From Komagataeibacter sp. FXV3 (GTDB taxonomy: Bacteria; Pseudomonadota; Alphaproteobacteria; Acetobacterales; Acetobacteraceae): a stretch of DNA of 64,000 bases. Below, piece after piece: positions 9,854 through 17,986 of this stretch (its first letter is position 1; each line of letters opens with the position of its first letter). The stretch lies in assembly GCF_015155755.1 (NCBI RefSeq), contig NZ_VWPI01000044.1, forward strand, positions 1 to 64,000, read 5' to 3'. Under the pieces are notes generated by a model. It was not told where the DNA came from and made no database searches. It saw nothing but the letters and a program-made list of their open reading frames with translations. A program made the position numbers and the translations under genes.

Positions 9854-9893
9854 CGGAGCAATCCTCCGCATATATAAAGCGGAGCCACACTCC
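9854..9893. promoter_or_regulatory. Candidate TetR operator with repeated half-sites
   Basis: Between the divergent TetR and dehydrogenase genes. CTCCGC (9864-9869) faces GCGGAG (9879-9884) around an AT-rich centre; another CGGAG (9854-9858) faces CTCCG (9864-9868), and an ACTCC half-site follows at about 9889. The overlapping palindromes would allow cooperative TetR dimers. Confidence 0.55.
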
Positions 9894-9954
9894 ATATAAC
9901 ATCCCGCAGGCCATTTCGGCAAAAAACGGATGCATCCTTTCAGGGAGTTTCCCC

Positions 9955-10935
9955 ATGACACAGAATTTTGGCGCAAGCTCGACAACGGAAGATGTCCTCT
10001 CCGGCGTATCGCTGAAGGGCAAACGCGTGCTTGTAACCGGCGTTTCTGCCGGTCTGGGCGTTGAAACCGCGCGCGCCCTTGCAGCCCATGGCGCCCATGT
10101 GGTGGGTGCCGCGCGCAATCTGGAAAAAGCAGGGCATGCCACCACGCAGGTCCATGCGGACGGCGCGCGCGGGGGAGGGAGCTTCGAACTGGTCGTCCTT
10201 GACCTTGCGGATCTGGGCAGTGTCCGCGCCTGCGCCGATCAGTTGAACGCAGCCGGCCTTCCGTTCGATCTGGTGATCGCCAATGCGGGCGTGATGGCCA
10301 CGCCATTTGGCCATACGAAGGACGGGTTCGAGACGCAGTTCGGCACCAACCATCTGGGGCACTTTGTCCTCGTCAACCGCATTGCGGGGCTGATGCGCAC
10401 CGGTGCGCGGCTGGTCAACGTGTCCTCGGCCGGACATCGCTTTGCGGATGTGGACCTGAACGACCCGAATTTCGAGCATACGCCGTATGATCCGTTCCTC
10501 GCCTACGGCCGCTCCAAGACAGCCAACATCCTGTTTGCCGTCGCCTTTGACGCACGGCACCGCGCGCGCGGCGTGCGCGCTACAGCGGTGCATCCGGGCG
10601 GGATTCTGACCGAACTGACGCGTTACATGCCAGCAGGCGGCATTGAGGCGATGGTGGCGCGGATCAATGAACAGGCTGCGGCAGAAGGCAAGCCACCGTT
10701 CCAGTTCAAGACCATTCCGCAGGGCGCGGCCACGTCCGTCTGGGCAGGCGTGGTGGGAGCGGCTGACGCGGTTGGCGGTCATTACTGCGAAGACTGCCAC
10801 GTAAGCCCAGTCGTGCCTGATGACCAGCCGATCAGTCTGGTCAGTGCGGGCGTGCGGGCCTATGCAGTGGATCCCGTGCATGCCGAGGCGCTATGGGCCA
10901 AAAGCGAGGAAATGGTCGGGGAGAAATTCTCCTGA
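9955..10935 (+). CDS. Short-chain dehydrogenase/reductase
   Basis: NAD(P)-dependent oxidoreductase of 326 residues. Rossmann motif RVLVTGVSAGLGVETARAL (TGxxxGxG), NAG motif VIANAGVM, catalytic Ser in VNVSSAGH and the YGRSK (YxxxK) pair. The length and HPGGILTEL segment resemble the retinol-dehydrogenase/WW-oxidoreductase-like branch. Ribosome site AGGGAG precedes ATG 9955. Divergent from a TetR gene that probably controls it. The substrate cannot be told from sequence; in such TetR pairs it is often an aldehyde, ketone or xenobiotic. Confidence 0.9.
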   Translation: MTQNFGASSTTEDVLSGVSLKGKRVLVTGVSAGLGVETARALAAHGAHVVGAARNLEKAGHATTQVHADGARGGGSFELVVLDLADLGSVRACADQLNAAGLPFDLVIANAGVMATPFGHTKDGFETQFGTNHLGHFVLVNRIAGLMRTGARLVNVSSAGHRFADVDLNDPNFEHTPYDPFLAYGRSKTANILFAVAFDARHRARGVRATAVHPGGILTELTRYMPAGGIEAMVARINEQAAAEGKPPFQFKTIPQGAATSVWAGVVGAADAVGGHYCEDCHVSPVVPDDQPISLVSAGVRAYAVDPVHAEALWAKSEEMVGEKFS

Positions 10936-10950
10936 AGCATCCGTTTAAAG

Positions 10951-11075
10951 ACTGTTTAAAAACAACTCATTGATAAGAAATAATAAAAGCTTTTGGGCGC
11001 CACCTTTTTTTTCAAAAAGGCGACGTTTTCCAAAGCTTTTTGAAAAAAGCTTCACCCAAAACTTCCTTATGATTG
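10951..11075. repeat. Dispersed intergenic hairpin repeat, copy B
   Basis: Second copy of the element at 3834-3955, same orientation and order of blocks. Its hairpins are GCC-A-CC-T-run-C-A-run-GGC-G and AAGCTTTTTGAAAAAAGCTT. It lies 15 bases after the dehydrogenase stop codon, where it could terminate that transcript. Confidence 0.8.
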
Positions 11076-11187
11076 CCAGATGTTTTCTGGGCTAACGTTT
11101 CAAACAGTCACTTACCGATATGTGTGACGTGCGTGCAGGGGGACGAAAGGCATCTCCCTGCGCTTTCGTGTTAGGATATTGATTGTA

Positions 11188-12303
11188 ATGCGCCTTGTTG
11201 TTTTCGGTCTGCCCCTTCTTGTCGTGATCCTCAACTGGCTCTGGCCGCTACCTCTTCCCCTCGGGCTGAAGATAATGGCGGCCGCTCTGGTGGTCATCGC
11301 CGCCCTTTACCATTACTGGTCCCGGCTTTCCTCGGGTTCGGTCTTCGCGCCAGAATTTCCCCGGCCTGTTGTCATCCTGTTCAACTGGGCGTTCGGGGCG
11401 ATCGCGTTTCTCATGCTGTTCCAGATCGCGCTTGATATCGGTGCGCTGCTGGTTGCGCTGGTAACGTGGCAGCCGGTGCGTATCCCGGTGGCAGCACGGA
11501 TGGCTGTGGGCAGCATTGCCGGGGGACTTTCCGCAATTGGCGTTGCCAATGCGCTGCGTGTGCCGCCAGTCAGGGATGTAAGCGTGACCATTCCCGGCCT
11601 GTCGCCAGCGTTTGACGGCTATCGGCTGGTCCAGTTGACCGACATGCATATCAGCCGGCTATTTCCCGCCAGATGGGCAAGGGCGGTTGTCGAGCGCACC
11701 AACGCGGCTGGTGCCGACATGATTGTCGTAACAGGCGATTTCATTGACGGCTCGGTGGCCATGCGTCGTGCCGACGTGGCACCGCTTGCGGGGCTGCATG
11801 CGCCGGACGGCGTTCTGGCGATCCCGGGAAACCATGAATATTTCTTCGATTACACCGACTGGATGCAGCACCTGTCGAAACTGGGCTTCCACATGCTGCT
11901 GAACTGCCATGTAGTCATAACGAGGGCAGGGGCCAGGCTGGTCATTGCGGGCGTTACCGACCGGTCAGCACCCGCGCATGGGCAGGCTGGCCCCGATCTG
12001 GCTGCAGCCCTTGCAGGTCGTCCCGACGGGGCATCGATCATACTGCTTGATCACCAGCCAGGGGACGCGCGTGAAGCGGCCGTACGGGATGTCGCCCTGC
12101 AACTGTCGGGGCATACACATGGCGGGATGATTGTTGGCCTCGACCGTCTCGTCGCGCGCGGCAACAGCGGGTTTGTCTCCGGGCGCTACGATGTGGGTGG
12201 CATGGTGCTTTATGTCAGCAATGGCACCGGGCTATGGCCGGGCTTCGCGCTCCGGCTGGGCAGGCCATCCGAGATCACCCGTTTCACCCTGCGTGCGGGG
12301 TGA
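11188..12303 (+). CDS. Membrane-anchored metallophosphoesterase (YkuE type)
   Basis: Binuclear-metal phosphoesterase of about 371 residues. The N-terminal 130 residues hold four hydrophobic helices (for example VVFGLPLLVVILNWLWPLPL and VVILFNWAFGAIAFLMLFQI). The catalytic domain follows with TDMHIS (DxH), VVTGDFID (GD), IPGNHEYF (GNHE) and LSGHTHGG (GHxH), all intact. Related proteins hydrolyse UDP-diacylglucosamine or other phosphoesters at the membrane; the substrate here is unknown. ATG 11188 follows AGGA; a TTG nine bases earlier is possible. It is probably monocistronic, with a hairpin and T-run at 12389-12411. Confidence 0.88.
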   Translation: MRLVVFGLPLLVVILNWLWPLPLPLGLKIMAAALVVIAALYHYWSRLSSGSVFAPEFPRPVVILFNWAFGAIAFLMLFQIALDIGALLVALVTWQPVRIPVAARMAVGSIAGGLSAIGVANALRVPPVRDVSVTIPGLSPAFDGYRLVQLTDMHISRLFPARWARAVVERTNAAGADMIVVTGDFIDGSVAMRRADVAPLAGLHAPDGVLAIPGNHEYFFDYTDWMQHLSKLGFHMLLNCHVVITRAGARLVIAGVTDRSAPAHGQAGPDLAAALAGRPDGASIILLDHQPGDAREAAVRDVALQLSGHTHGGMIVGLDRLVARGNSGFVSGRYDVGGMVLYVSNGTGLWPGFALRLGRPSEITRFTLRAG

Positions 12304-12388
12304 GGGGATGAACTTTATCCTGTGCTTGAAAATTTCAATATTCCAATGCGATTTCCTGTATCGTTCGGGTGATGGATCCTGTCCGTTC

Positions 12389-12411
12389 GGTCCTGCAGGG
12401 GACCTCTTTTT
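12389..12411 (+). terminator. Probable rho-independent terminator
   Basis: GGTCC-TGCAGG-GGACC stem-loop followed by TCTTTTT, 86 bases after the metallophosphoesterase stop. The remaining bases of the 12304-12584 gap show no gene I can support. Confidence 0.55.
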
Positions 12412-12584
12412 ACGCAGTAAACACGGATGCGCGTAATATGATCGGCTGGACCAGAACTTCGTTGCGCTTGAGGATAAGAGCGGGCTGGGGAAAGGCGTGA
12501 TGATATGGTTTTGAACGCCGTATCCAACGAGATGAACTCCCATCAGGGTAAGAAAGAAACCGGTTGGCGCGATGGAAAACGATA

Positions 12585-13652
12585 ATGAACTGGCCTGAAC
12601 AGCTCGGCCTTACAATTCCATTGGTACAGGCACCGATGGCCGGTGTCTCCACTCCGGCCCTTGCTGCTGCGGTTTCTCAGTCCGGGGCACTTGGCTCAAT
12701 CGGGGTAGGGGCCGCTGGTGTTTCAGTCGCGCATAAAATGATCTGCCAGATACGCCAGCAGACGGCGGCCCCTTTCAACGTCAATCTGTTCGCGCATAAG
12801 GCACCGGAAATCGACCCGGCCCGTGACGGGGCCTGGCTGACATGGCTGAAACCGCTGTTTGCCGCGTTCAATGCAGTTCCGCCAGCCAGCCTGCATCCCA
12901 TATACCGAAGCTTCAATGATGATCCAGACATGCTCGACATGCTTGTGCACATGAAGCCACCGGTCATCAGTTTCCATTTCGGACTTCCTTTGCCTGAGAA
13001 GATCCTGGCCCTGAAGGCGACAGGTGCCGTCTTGCTGGCAACGGTCACCAGCCTGGAGGAAGCCCGCGCTGCCGAGACCGCAGGGATGGATGCGATTGTA
13101 GCGCAAGGGATCGAGGCGGGCGGCCATCGTGGCATTTTCGATCCGGCGGGTCACGACGATGCCCTGGGAACATTGACCCTGACCCGCCTTCTTGTGCGCA
13201 AATGCCGCATTCCGGTGATTGCCGCAGGCGGTATCATGGATGGAGCGGGTATAGCGGCTGCACTTGCCTTGGGCGCGGTCGCGGCACAGATGGGCACGGC
13301 CTTCATTCTCTGTCCGGAGACAGGCGCGGATGAAGATTACCGAAAGGCTCTGGCGGGACCGGCCGCGTTTCATACACGCATGACCGATCTTATTTCAGGA
13401 CGGCCTGCGCGCTGTCTTCAAAACCGGTTTACGGGCCTGAGTGACAGTGTCGGCATTCCACAGGTTCCCGATTACCCCATTGCCTATGATGCGGGGAAAG
13501 CACTCAACAAAACCGCCAGAAACTGTGGTGAAAGTGGTTTTGGTGCTTATTGGGCCGGACAGGGCGCCGCACTGGCCCGGGCTATGCCGGTGGGTCAGCT
13601 CATGGACAAACTGAAGGAAGAACTGCACAGGGCACGTTATTTAAAGACATAA
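12585..13652 (+). CDS. Nitronate monooxygenase-like FMN oxidoreductase
   Basis: FMN-dependent TIM-barrel enzyme of about 355 residues that oxidises nitronates or acts as an enoyl reductase-like flavoprotein. Visible motifs: N-terminal PLVQAPMAGVSTPALAAAVSQSGALGSIG, AQGIEAGGHRGIFD (phosphate and catalytic-His region, GGHRG), VIAAGGIMDGAGIAAALALGAVAAQMGTAFI (FMN phosphate binding). All are typical of the 2-nitropropane dioxygenase family. ATG 12585 (MNWPEQLGL) is preferred to an upstream TTG. Its 3' end overlaps a degenerate sequence on the other strand at 13637, so the downstream DNA is probably an insertion boundary. Confidence 0.9.
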   Translation: MNWPEQLGLTIPLVQAPMAGVSTPALAAAVSQSGALGSIGVGAAGVSVAHKMICQIRQQTAAPFNVNLFAHKAPEIDPARDGAWLTWLKPLFAAFNAVPPASLHPIYRSFNDDPDMLDMLVHMKPPVISFHFGLPLPEKILALKATGAVLLATVTSLEEARAAETAGMDAIVAQGIEAGGHRGIFDPAGHDDALGTLTLTRLLVRKCRIPVIAAGGIMDGAGIAAALALGAVAAQMGTAFILCPETGADEDYRKALAGPAAFHTRMTDLISGRPARCLQNRFTGLSDSVGIPQVPDYPIAYDAGKALNKTARNCGESGFGAYWAGQGAALARAMPVGQLMDKLKEELHRARYLKT

Positions 13653-13860
13653 TCGCCAACCTGCCCGGCGTTGCTAACTTCAAGGATGTCGCACCGCTGC
13701 CAGGTATGCTGGGCTGGGCCTTCTGCAACGCAGATACGCACGGTTGCAAAACGTGCTGCCGAACCGTCCTTGGTTTTACGATGCCAGTTGATCCCGCGCC
13801 ATGCAGCAGTTTTCAGTAACTGATGGGCAGAAACAGGCCGTTGCTTCGGTGCCAGTTACA
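13637..13860 (-). pseudogene. Degenerate transposase-like fragment (possibly IS701 type)
   Basis: On the minus strand an open stretch reads QRPVSAHQLLKTAAWRGINW, then HRKTKDGSAARFATVRICVA, ending DYVFK and a stop. The pattern of a tryptophan-rich lead followed by SRFA-x-VRV-like residues resembles the C-terminal half of IS701-family transposases, but I cannot confirm this by eye. No start codon or ribosome site; an in-frame stop lies just upstream. Confidence 0.3.
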
Positions 13861-14257
13861 TGCGGGACAGACCGCTTTTTCTGATCGAAAAGACCAGTTC
13901 CACGTCGACTGAATAGACTTTCCAATAACGTGGTATCTCGAACAGCCCGACCCTGTGACCGATAGCCCAATCGAGAAGGTCAGGGGGAACGGAGAAAGCA
14001 GGTTTCACCTCTTTGTGGCCATTCAGTTCCTATTTCCCCAGCCCCAAAACCTGCCATTCCGCGATTTCAAGCGACGTCGGCGAAACGCCCTTTTTCGTTC
14101 ACCTGACGAGCCTTCAGAAATTCCTATGATCTGCCATCTGTGCCAAGATCAGCAAGGGGATCGACGGCCTTGCGGTCACTGAGTGATAACGGCGTGCGTA
14201 GTCGATCGAGGGCACTTCAGGCATAGGAAAGTGTAACCCGCCTCCGCACGCTGAGCG
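13861..14257. other. Gene-free spacer before the OLD-type gene
   Basis: About 400 bases with only short, unconvincing frames. A minus-strand open segment around 13865-13970 (LLDWAIGHRVGLFEIPRYWK) may be an older part of the degenerate fragment next to it. I see no promoter or RNA gene here. Confidence 0.4.
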
Positions 14258-15907
14258 TCAAAGAGGAATCCCACGTCGTGCCTTGTTCTTGATCCAGGCC
14301 GCAACCCTGTCGACAAATGCCCAGACATCGTCGTCACCTGGATGAACATAGTTGAGAGCTTTCGGATCGTTTCCCAGTGCCTCGAAGATGTTGCGTAGCC
14401 ACCTTTTGCTTCTGGGAACGCTCAATCCCGGCAGCCAGTGCTCGACTTCGCCCCCCCTCAGGACGAACAAGCCATATTGGTCGAGGCGGTCGAAAAGATT
14501 CTCGGCCTTTTCCTTCGCAGCGCCATTGAGCAGCGCAATTCCGCCATCCGACTTGGGCTTCTTGTCGTCTGAGATAAGGTCTGACCAGACGCCTGTGCGC
14601 TCCAATTTTATAGAATTGTGGGGCTTCGGGTAACTTATGGCATCTAAGAGAACCGGAAAGTTGGTCTCGGGGTTGAGTGCATCAATGTCAAGAATGGCGG
14701 CAACGGGTATCCCAAGTGCCCGAAGCGGCCCGACGATCTTGTTCACTGAATCCTTCCCGTTGGCGTTGAGGAAAAGAGTGTTCGGCGCGCCTCGTCCAGA
14801 TTCCTCTGCCAGAAGCCGCTCGTTGAGCTCTTGGTAGAAGGCGCGGTCCGCGTCCGCTTCGGTGACCACGACGCCTTCGTAAAAGACGCCCGATAGAGCA
14901 TTTGCAGACCGTAAAAGTGGCTCTTGCATCATGACACGGATGTCATCGTTCGAAAGCATGCGAGCGGTGGCACTGCCTTGCTGATAGGTCAGGCGGACAA
15001 CATTGACCTTCGCGCCCGACTGGATCGCGCCCATTAGGAACTGACTACTATGGGTCGATACAAAAACCTGCTTGTCGCCTTGACTTGCAGTCTGGGCGAT
15101 TTCGCGACCAAGTTTGTAGGCTAGGGTTGGGTGCAGAAAGGCTTCCGGTTCATCGATGATCATGATCTTCGGGTCGCCTGCGCGCAGTAATAACAGCATG
15201 CCCGTGAAGGCCTTCATTCCGTCGCTCCACTGATTGACAGGAAGAGCATTCCTCATCCATTCCAGCGTGGGGTCCTCGACGGAGCGCTCGTTTGGTGGGG
15301 CCGTATTCCCATATCGAAGGTGGATTGACGCTCCCTCGGAAATGTCCATGCCTAGATAAAGGCCGAAGGCATCAAACAAAATATCCCTTAGAGACTGTCG
15401 GCGAGAATCGTCTGTTAGAAGCCGAGCAAAAGTGCTTTGCGGATCCTTCAGGTCGCCTCTGTTCTGTTCCGCGGTCAAGCCAATCCTGCTTGGCCCATCG
15501 AGAATGAGCATATGACCAGCTGCGTAGTTTTGAGCGAAGTGATTTATGTGCTGATCAGGATTCTGCAGACTTTGGCGGAAACTATGGATGTGGACTTGTG
15601 TCCGCCAGGTTCCAACCTTGAGGTGCATATGATTAGGAGAATTCCGTACTCCCGGCAGGGGCGTGTTGTCCGTCCAGGCTTTAAGGATCGCGTCGATTTC
15701 TTGAGCGGAGTGTTTGCGGAATTTGAGCCCATCAAGAATTGTACGATGGGTATCTCCTCTACTACTGAATTCGGCAATTTCGCGCAGAACCATACTCTTC
15801 CCTGAGTTGTTTGGTCCAACGAAGATGGTAACGGCAGGCGCGTCCAACACCAGGGGAACTGATCCTTGGCTAGCGCCAAAGCAAAACCTTACTTCCTCAA
15901 TAAGCAC
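14258..15907 (-). CDS. OLD-family ATPase-TOPRIM nuclease, standalone
   Basis: About 549 residues combining an ABC-type ATPase with a TOPRIM nuclease domain, the architecture of phage P2 OLD and its relatives, many of which act in phage defence. Walker A FVGPNNSGKS at about 31-38; signature-like NQWSDGMKAFTGM near 226; Walker B IMIIDEPEAFLHP near 249; H-loop VFVSTHSSQF near 283; TOPRIM acidic residues in VVTEADADRAFYQ near 348 and AAILDIDALN near 404; C-terminal LFVLRGGEVEHWLPG. GTG 15907 fits the AAGGAG site (TTG 15910 is too close). No UvrD-type helicase is adjacent, so it is not a Gabija pair. GC is lower than in neighbours and mobile-element debris lies on both sides. Confidence 0.85.
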   Translation of the reverse strand: MLIEEVRFCFGASQGSVPLVLDAPAVTIFVGPNNSGKSMVLREIAEFSSRGDTHRTILDGLKFRKHSAQEIDAILKAWTDNTPLPGVRNSPNHMHLKVGTWRTQVHIHSFRQSLQNPDQHINHFAQNYAAGHMLILDGPSRIGLTAEQNRGDLKDPQSTFARLLTDDSRRQSLRDILFDAFGLYLGMDISEGASIHLRYGNTAPPNERSVEDPTLEWMRNALPVNQWSDGMKAFTGMLLLLRAGDPKIMIIDEPEAFLHPTLAYKLGREIAQTASQGDKQVFVSTHSSQFLMGAIQSGAKVNVVRLTYQQGSATARMLSNDDIRVMMQEPLLRSANALSGVFYEGVVVTEADADRAFYQELNERLLAEESGRGAPNTLFLNANGKDSVNKIVGPLRALGIPVAAILDIDALNPETNFPVLLDAISYPKPHNSIKLERTGVWSDLISDDKKPKSDGGIALLNGAAKEKAENLFDRLDQYGLFVLRGGEVEHWLPGLSVPRSKRWLRNIFEALGNDPKALNYVHPGDDDVWAFVDRVAAWIKNKARRGIPL

Positions 15908-16181
15908 CAAAATCTCCTTTCAATCCTGATTGTTAGACAGCGAAATTCGACCACGCGTGTCAACACCGTCGCGTCCCCCTCGTTGGGTTGCAAGGGGTTG
16001 TATGTCTATCTCGGTGGTTCTTATCCTAACCGCGGACATTCCGTTTACCCCCCATGTCAGTCATAAGAAGAGCCGTTCAAGATTCCGGAAAGTGGACGGT
16101 CTGCAATAGTTCTCGTTATCCGCCCATATCTTCATCCAGACTTCTGATTGCTGCATCTGCAGTTGATCAGGAGAAAGTATC

Positions 16182-16295
16182 ATGGAGAAGGAAACACGTT
16201 TTTCATCACCTGCGCTGAAGGCGTCCGTACCCTGGAATGTAGGAAAAATGGTTGGCGCCAAGCGGGCGCTCAAAGAAAAGCACGTCTGGGCTATT
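16182..16295 (+). pseudogene. N-terminal stub of a tyrosine-type integrase
   Basis: Begins with a perfect AGGAG ribosome site and ATG 16182, then reads MEKETRFSSPALKASVPWNV, continuing GKMVGAKRALKEKHVWAI. This is the conserved N-terminus of a widespread proteobacterial tyrosine recombinase (usual form K-x-WN-x-G-K-x-x-G-x-K-x-x-LK-x-K-x-VWAIR). After VWAI the reading breaks and the sequence continues as a transposase fragment in another frame. Only about 38 of some 200 residues survive. Confidence 0.75.
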
Positions 16296-16429
16296 CACAA
16301 CGAAACATCATTGAACGGTTCTTCGCCAGACTGAAGCCGTTCAGAGGCATTGCAACACGCTACGACAAGCTGAAATCAACCTTCATCGCAGCAGTGCAGT
16401 TCGTTTCCGCCATCATAGGGATTAACTGA
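16296..16429 (+). pseudogene. 3' fragment of an IS5-family transposase
   Basis: In the frame that ends at TGA 16429 the sequence reads RNIIERFFARLKPFRGIATR, then YDKLKSTFIAAVQFVSAIIG, the C-terminal catalytic-Glu region of an IS5-type DDE transposase. The 5' two thirds are absent and it is joined directly to an integrase stub, so it is a remnant. It borders the polysaccharide operon on the left. Confidence 0.75.
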
Positions 16430-16438
16430 CGACACGTC

Positions 16439-17932
16439 CTAACGGCCCGGCTGATGGAGAGCATAATCTCCAAGACCGAACAGTTTGAACTTTACATCAT
16501 GATAATAGGCTTTTTCATCATAATGCGGGACATCAAGGTTAAGGGTTTCTGCGTTCAGGCGGCCTAAAGCAGCCGCCATGCCATAGCTGGCGCGGATATA
16601 ATTGCTTTGACTACGAACCAGGGCAACCTGGGCTATCAGTGCGGTCTGCTGTTGCTGCAATGCTGCCAGGGTCGTGCCGGTACCCACCATTGCCTGACGT
16701 TCAACACCACGGACGGCAATAACGCTGGTCTCCACCGCTGAGCGTGTGCTTTCGATTTCCTGCCGATAAGCCTGCATACGGTTCCAGAACGTAATGGTCT
16801 GTTGTGTAACAGCACGGTTCTGCACGTCAACGGCACGCTGTGCCGCCTCCCATTGCTGGCGTGCCTGCCGGACAGCGGCATATTCTGCTCCACCCTGATA
16901 TAACGGAAGGGACGCACTGAGCATGACGAATTTATTGTCCAGCTCCGATCGACCATCGCTTTGATTAATGCTGTGATCATATCCGGCATTGACCGAGATC
17001 TTCGGCAGTAGTGCGGCCATGGCAACAGAAACGGAATTTTTTGCAGCAAGTGCTGAAGACGTCGCAAACAAGATATTCGGGTTATTTTGCTTTGCTATGA
17101 CAACGGCATCTTTTTCATTTTTGACATCTACCTTGTAGGGGGAGGGCATAATGGGATGATCTGGCGCAATATCTCCCACCACCTGCATATAACGGGCTTT
17201 TGCGTTCTCGGCAGCGGCTTCTGCGTCCTGACGTGTCGCATGGGCGATAGAAAGTGCCGTATCAGCCTGCGCTGTATCCGTTCGTGTCACATCTCCAGCC
17301 CCAAATCGGCTGCGCGTTGCATCTGACTGTGCCTGTAACACTTTTTCATTATTGATGGAGAGTTCGAGAATTTTCTGGGTTTCAATCAAACCAACATAAG
17401 CACTGATGACGTCTTCCATCACCTGCTGTTCCGTTGCGACCAGACGGGCCCGTTCCGCGTGGACGTTATTGATGGCCTTATGTGTCGAGGCTATGGTTGC
17501 CCCCCCACGAAAAAGGGGCTGCGTGATCATAACGCCTGCATCATAACCAGGAACATCGTAGTTACGCGCAAACGCACTGTTGGCCCCCTGTGCCGCCATA
17601 AGAAACTCGCCAGAGTAGTATGATGCATTGGCGCCTACCTGCACGTTGGGCCGCCATCCCGATAGTGCAGTGGGAACCCCCTCGTCCACGCTGCGCAGCA
17701 TGGCGCGTTCCTCACGCAGGACGGGATTATCGATATAGGCGCGAGCCAGGGCCTGTTCCAGCGTAACCGTTGCGGATCGGGTTTCAGGGTCAACGGCTAT
17801 GTCTGTGACAGCGGGGGGCACAATAACCGATGTATGACTTGCCGGCGATCGCGCATAGGCCACGTTACTCGTGAAGCCGACCGCAATGCCAAACGGAACA
17901 GAAGCCAGAGCACAATACAGAATACGCATCAT
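16439..17932 (-). CDS. TolC-family outer-membrane channel of the polysaccharide operon
   Basis: Outer-membrane/periplasmic tunnel protein of 497 residues. Signal peptide about 1-27 (VAYA-RS), then the duplicated OEP repeat: VTLEQALARAYIDNPVLREERAMLRSVDEG, and long helical stretches rich in Ala/Gln (LVATEQQVMEDVISAYVGLI; RQQWEAAQRAVDVQNRAVTQ). Last gene of a four-gene minus-strand operon, 54 bases after the GT2 synthase. With the HlyD-type adaptor it would form the exit duct across the envelope. A TolC for general efflux would normally follow an RND pump or an ABC exporter, and neither is present. The DNA is noticeably more AT-rich than the core genes. Confidence 0.9.
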   Translation of the reverse strand: MMRILYCALASVPFGIAVGFTSNVAYARSPASHTSVIVPPAVTDIAVDPETRSATVTLEQALARAYIDNPVLREERAMLRSVDEGVPTALSGWRPNVQVGANASYYSGEFLMAAQGANSAFARNYDVPGYDAGVMITQPLFRGGATIASTHKAINNVHAERARLVATEQQVMEDVISAYVGLIETQKILELSINNEKVLQAQSDATRSRFGAGDVTRTDTAQADTALSIAHATRQDAEAAAENAKARYMQVVGDIAPDHPIMPSPYKVDVKNEKDAVVIAKQNNPNILFATSSALAAKNSVSVAMAALLPKISVNAGYDHSINQSDGRSELDNKFVMLSASLPLYQGGAEYAAVRQARQQWEAAQRAVDVQNRAVTQQTITFWNRMQAYRQEIESTRSAVETSVIAVRGVERQAMVGTGTTLAALQQQQTALIAQVALVRSQSNYIRASYGMAAALGRLNAETLNLDVPHYDEKAYYHDVKFKLFGLGDYALHQPGR

Positions 17933-17986
17933 TATATTTCTTTTTGCAGTTACGTTTGTTAGTATTTTTATGATAAAAATTTATAA

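Noticed and set aside
9940-10881. Long minus-strand open frame (313 codons)
   Set aside because: Shadow of the short-chain dehydrogenase gene, whose motifs are all intact on the plus strand.
14258-15907. Gabija GajA
   Set aside because: No UvrD-like helicase gene (GajB) is adjacent; only the broader OLD-type ATPase-TOPRIM call is supported.
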